Below, one piece after another: positions 6,091-6,319 of a stretch of DNA of 6,319 bases; the first letter of the stretch is position 1, and each line of letters starts with the position of its first letter. The position numbers were made by a program, and so were the translations under genes. Source of the DNA: Betaproteobacteria bacterium (lineage in GTDB: Bacteria; Pseudomonadota; Gammaproteobacteria; Burkholderiales; Casimicrobiaceae); contig VBCL01000090.1 in NCBI GenBank assembly GCA_005888865.1, positions 532 through 6,850 of the forward strand, in the 5' to 3' direction. The notes beneath the pieces are model-generated. The model made no database searches and was not told the origin of the DNA. It saw nothing but the letters and a program-made list of their open reading frames with translations.

Positions 6091-6163
6091 TGAACCACAG
6101 AGGACACAGAGCGCACAGAGATTTTACAGATTGTACCTCTGTGTTCTCTGTGCTCTCCGTGGT
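6091..6163. repeat. Palindromic CACAGAG repeat, copy 2 (upstream of yidB-like gene)
   Basis: Second copy, in the same orientation as copy 1. The left arm carries three CACAGAG heptamers at a nine-base period (starting 6096, 6105, 6114). The right arm (6136-6163) carries CTCTGTG, CTCTGTG and CTCCGTG at the same period. The arms match at 22 of 28 positions once one is reverse-complemented. The two right arms agree with each other at 25 of 28, better than either agrees with its own left arm, so these are copies of one asymmetric element rather than independent palindromes. The spacer differs (6122-6135), but TTACAG is kept. On the minus strand the spacer holds TACAAT and TAAAAT, both -10-like, without a good -35. 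The copy fills the gap between the right-edge gene stop and the yidB-like ribosome-binding site. Confidence 0.85.
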
Positions 6164-6185
6164 GTAGGAAGTGGCGACCGCACGA

Positions 6186-6319
6186 TCACGCCGACGCGCC
6201 CTCGGGAAACAGCCACAGCGCCTCGCGCGGCAACTCGAGCCAGCACTCCCCGGCCGCGGGTGCCGCGCCGTAACAGCGCAGCCGCAGGGCGCCCAGCTTG
6301 AACAGGTTCTCGCGCCGGT
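6186..6319 (-). CDS. C-terminal 43 residues of an unidentified protein (cut by window edge)
   Basis: An open minus-strand frame enters from the right edge and ends at TGA 6186-6188. It encodes RRENLFKLGALRLRCYGAAP, then a short linker, then GECWLELPREALWLFPEGASA. It is not recognised with confidence. The beta-strand-like alternation with a terminal LPREALWLFPE resembles the end of a TOBE-type domain such as those closing ABC-transporter ATPases, but 43 residues are too few to decide. It is read toward the yidB-like gene with about 130 bases between them, most of that being repeat copy 2. Confidence 0.5.
   Translation of the reverse strand, partial: RRENLFKLGALRLRCYGAAPAAGECWLELPREALWLFPEGASA

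Noticed and set aside
5528..6163. CRISPR array suggested by repeated CACAGAG units
   Set aside because: Units are only seven bases at a nine-base period, with two palindromic clusters and a whole gene between them. There are no 25-40 base spacers or cas genes.
5528..6163. Composite transposon ends around the yidB-like gene
   Set aside because: The repeats are short, there is no transposase, and no target-site duplication is evident. A dispersed palindromic repeat explains the pair more simply.

Overview
The window is GC-rich chromosomal DNA from a Gram-negative bacterium, most likely a beta- or gammaproteobacterium. The evidence is an outer-membrane PlpD-type patatin autotransporter, a YdiK-type permease close to the E. 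coli protein, and a YidB (DUF937) protein. No mobile-element gene, RNA gene or CRISPR array is visible. Genus cannot be decided from the sequence alone.

Layout: (1) bases 1-1116, minus strand, a YdiK-like AI-2E/PerM-family permease whose C-terminus runs off the left edge. (2) 1117-1371, a divergent intergenic region with a good sigma-70-type promoter reading right, a long leader containing a possible 12-codon leader ORF, and a 12-pair hairpin just before the next gene. (3) 1372-3612, plus strand, a full-length patatin-POTRA-barrel protein. (4) 3626-4579, minus strand, an EamA/DMT permease that converges on the patatin gene with only 13 bases between them. (5) 4664-5494, minus strand, undecaprenyl-diphosphatase (uppP/bacA). 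(6) 5651-6052, minus strand, a YidB-family protein. (7) 6186-6319, minus strand, the last 43 codons of an unidentified protein.

The minus-strand genes from the right edge to the EamA permease read in one direction. The gaps on both sides of the yidB-like gene are each filled by a copy of the same palindromic repeat. Each copy is built from heptamers CACAGAG spaced nine bases apart on one arm and their complements on the other. The two copies lie in the same orientation and bracket the gene as a 563-base period.

Functionally this is an envelope-oriented neighbourhood: lipid-carrier recycling (UppP), an outer-membrane lipase/autotransporter, and two inner-membrane permeases. There is no sign that the genes form one pathway. 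No clearly new system is visible. The features most worth following are the repeat pair, the structured patatin leader, and the hairpin at the uppP/EamA junction.
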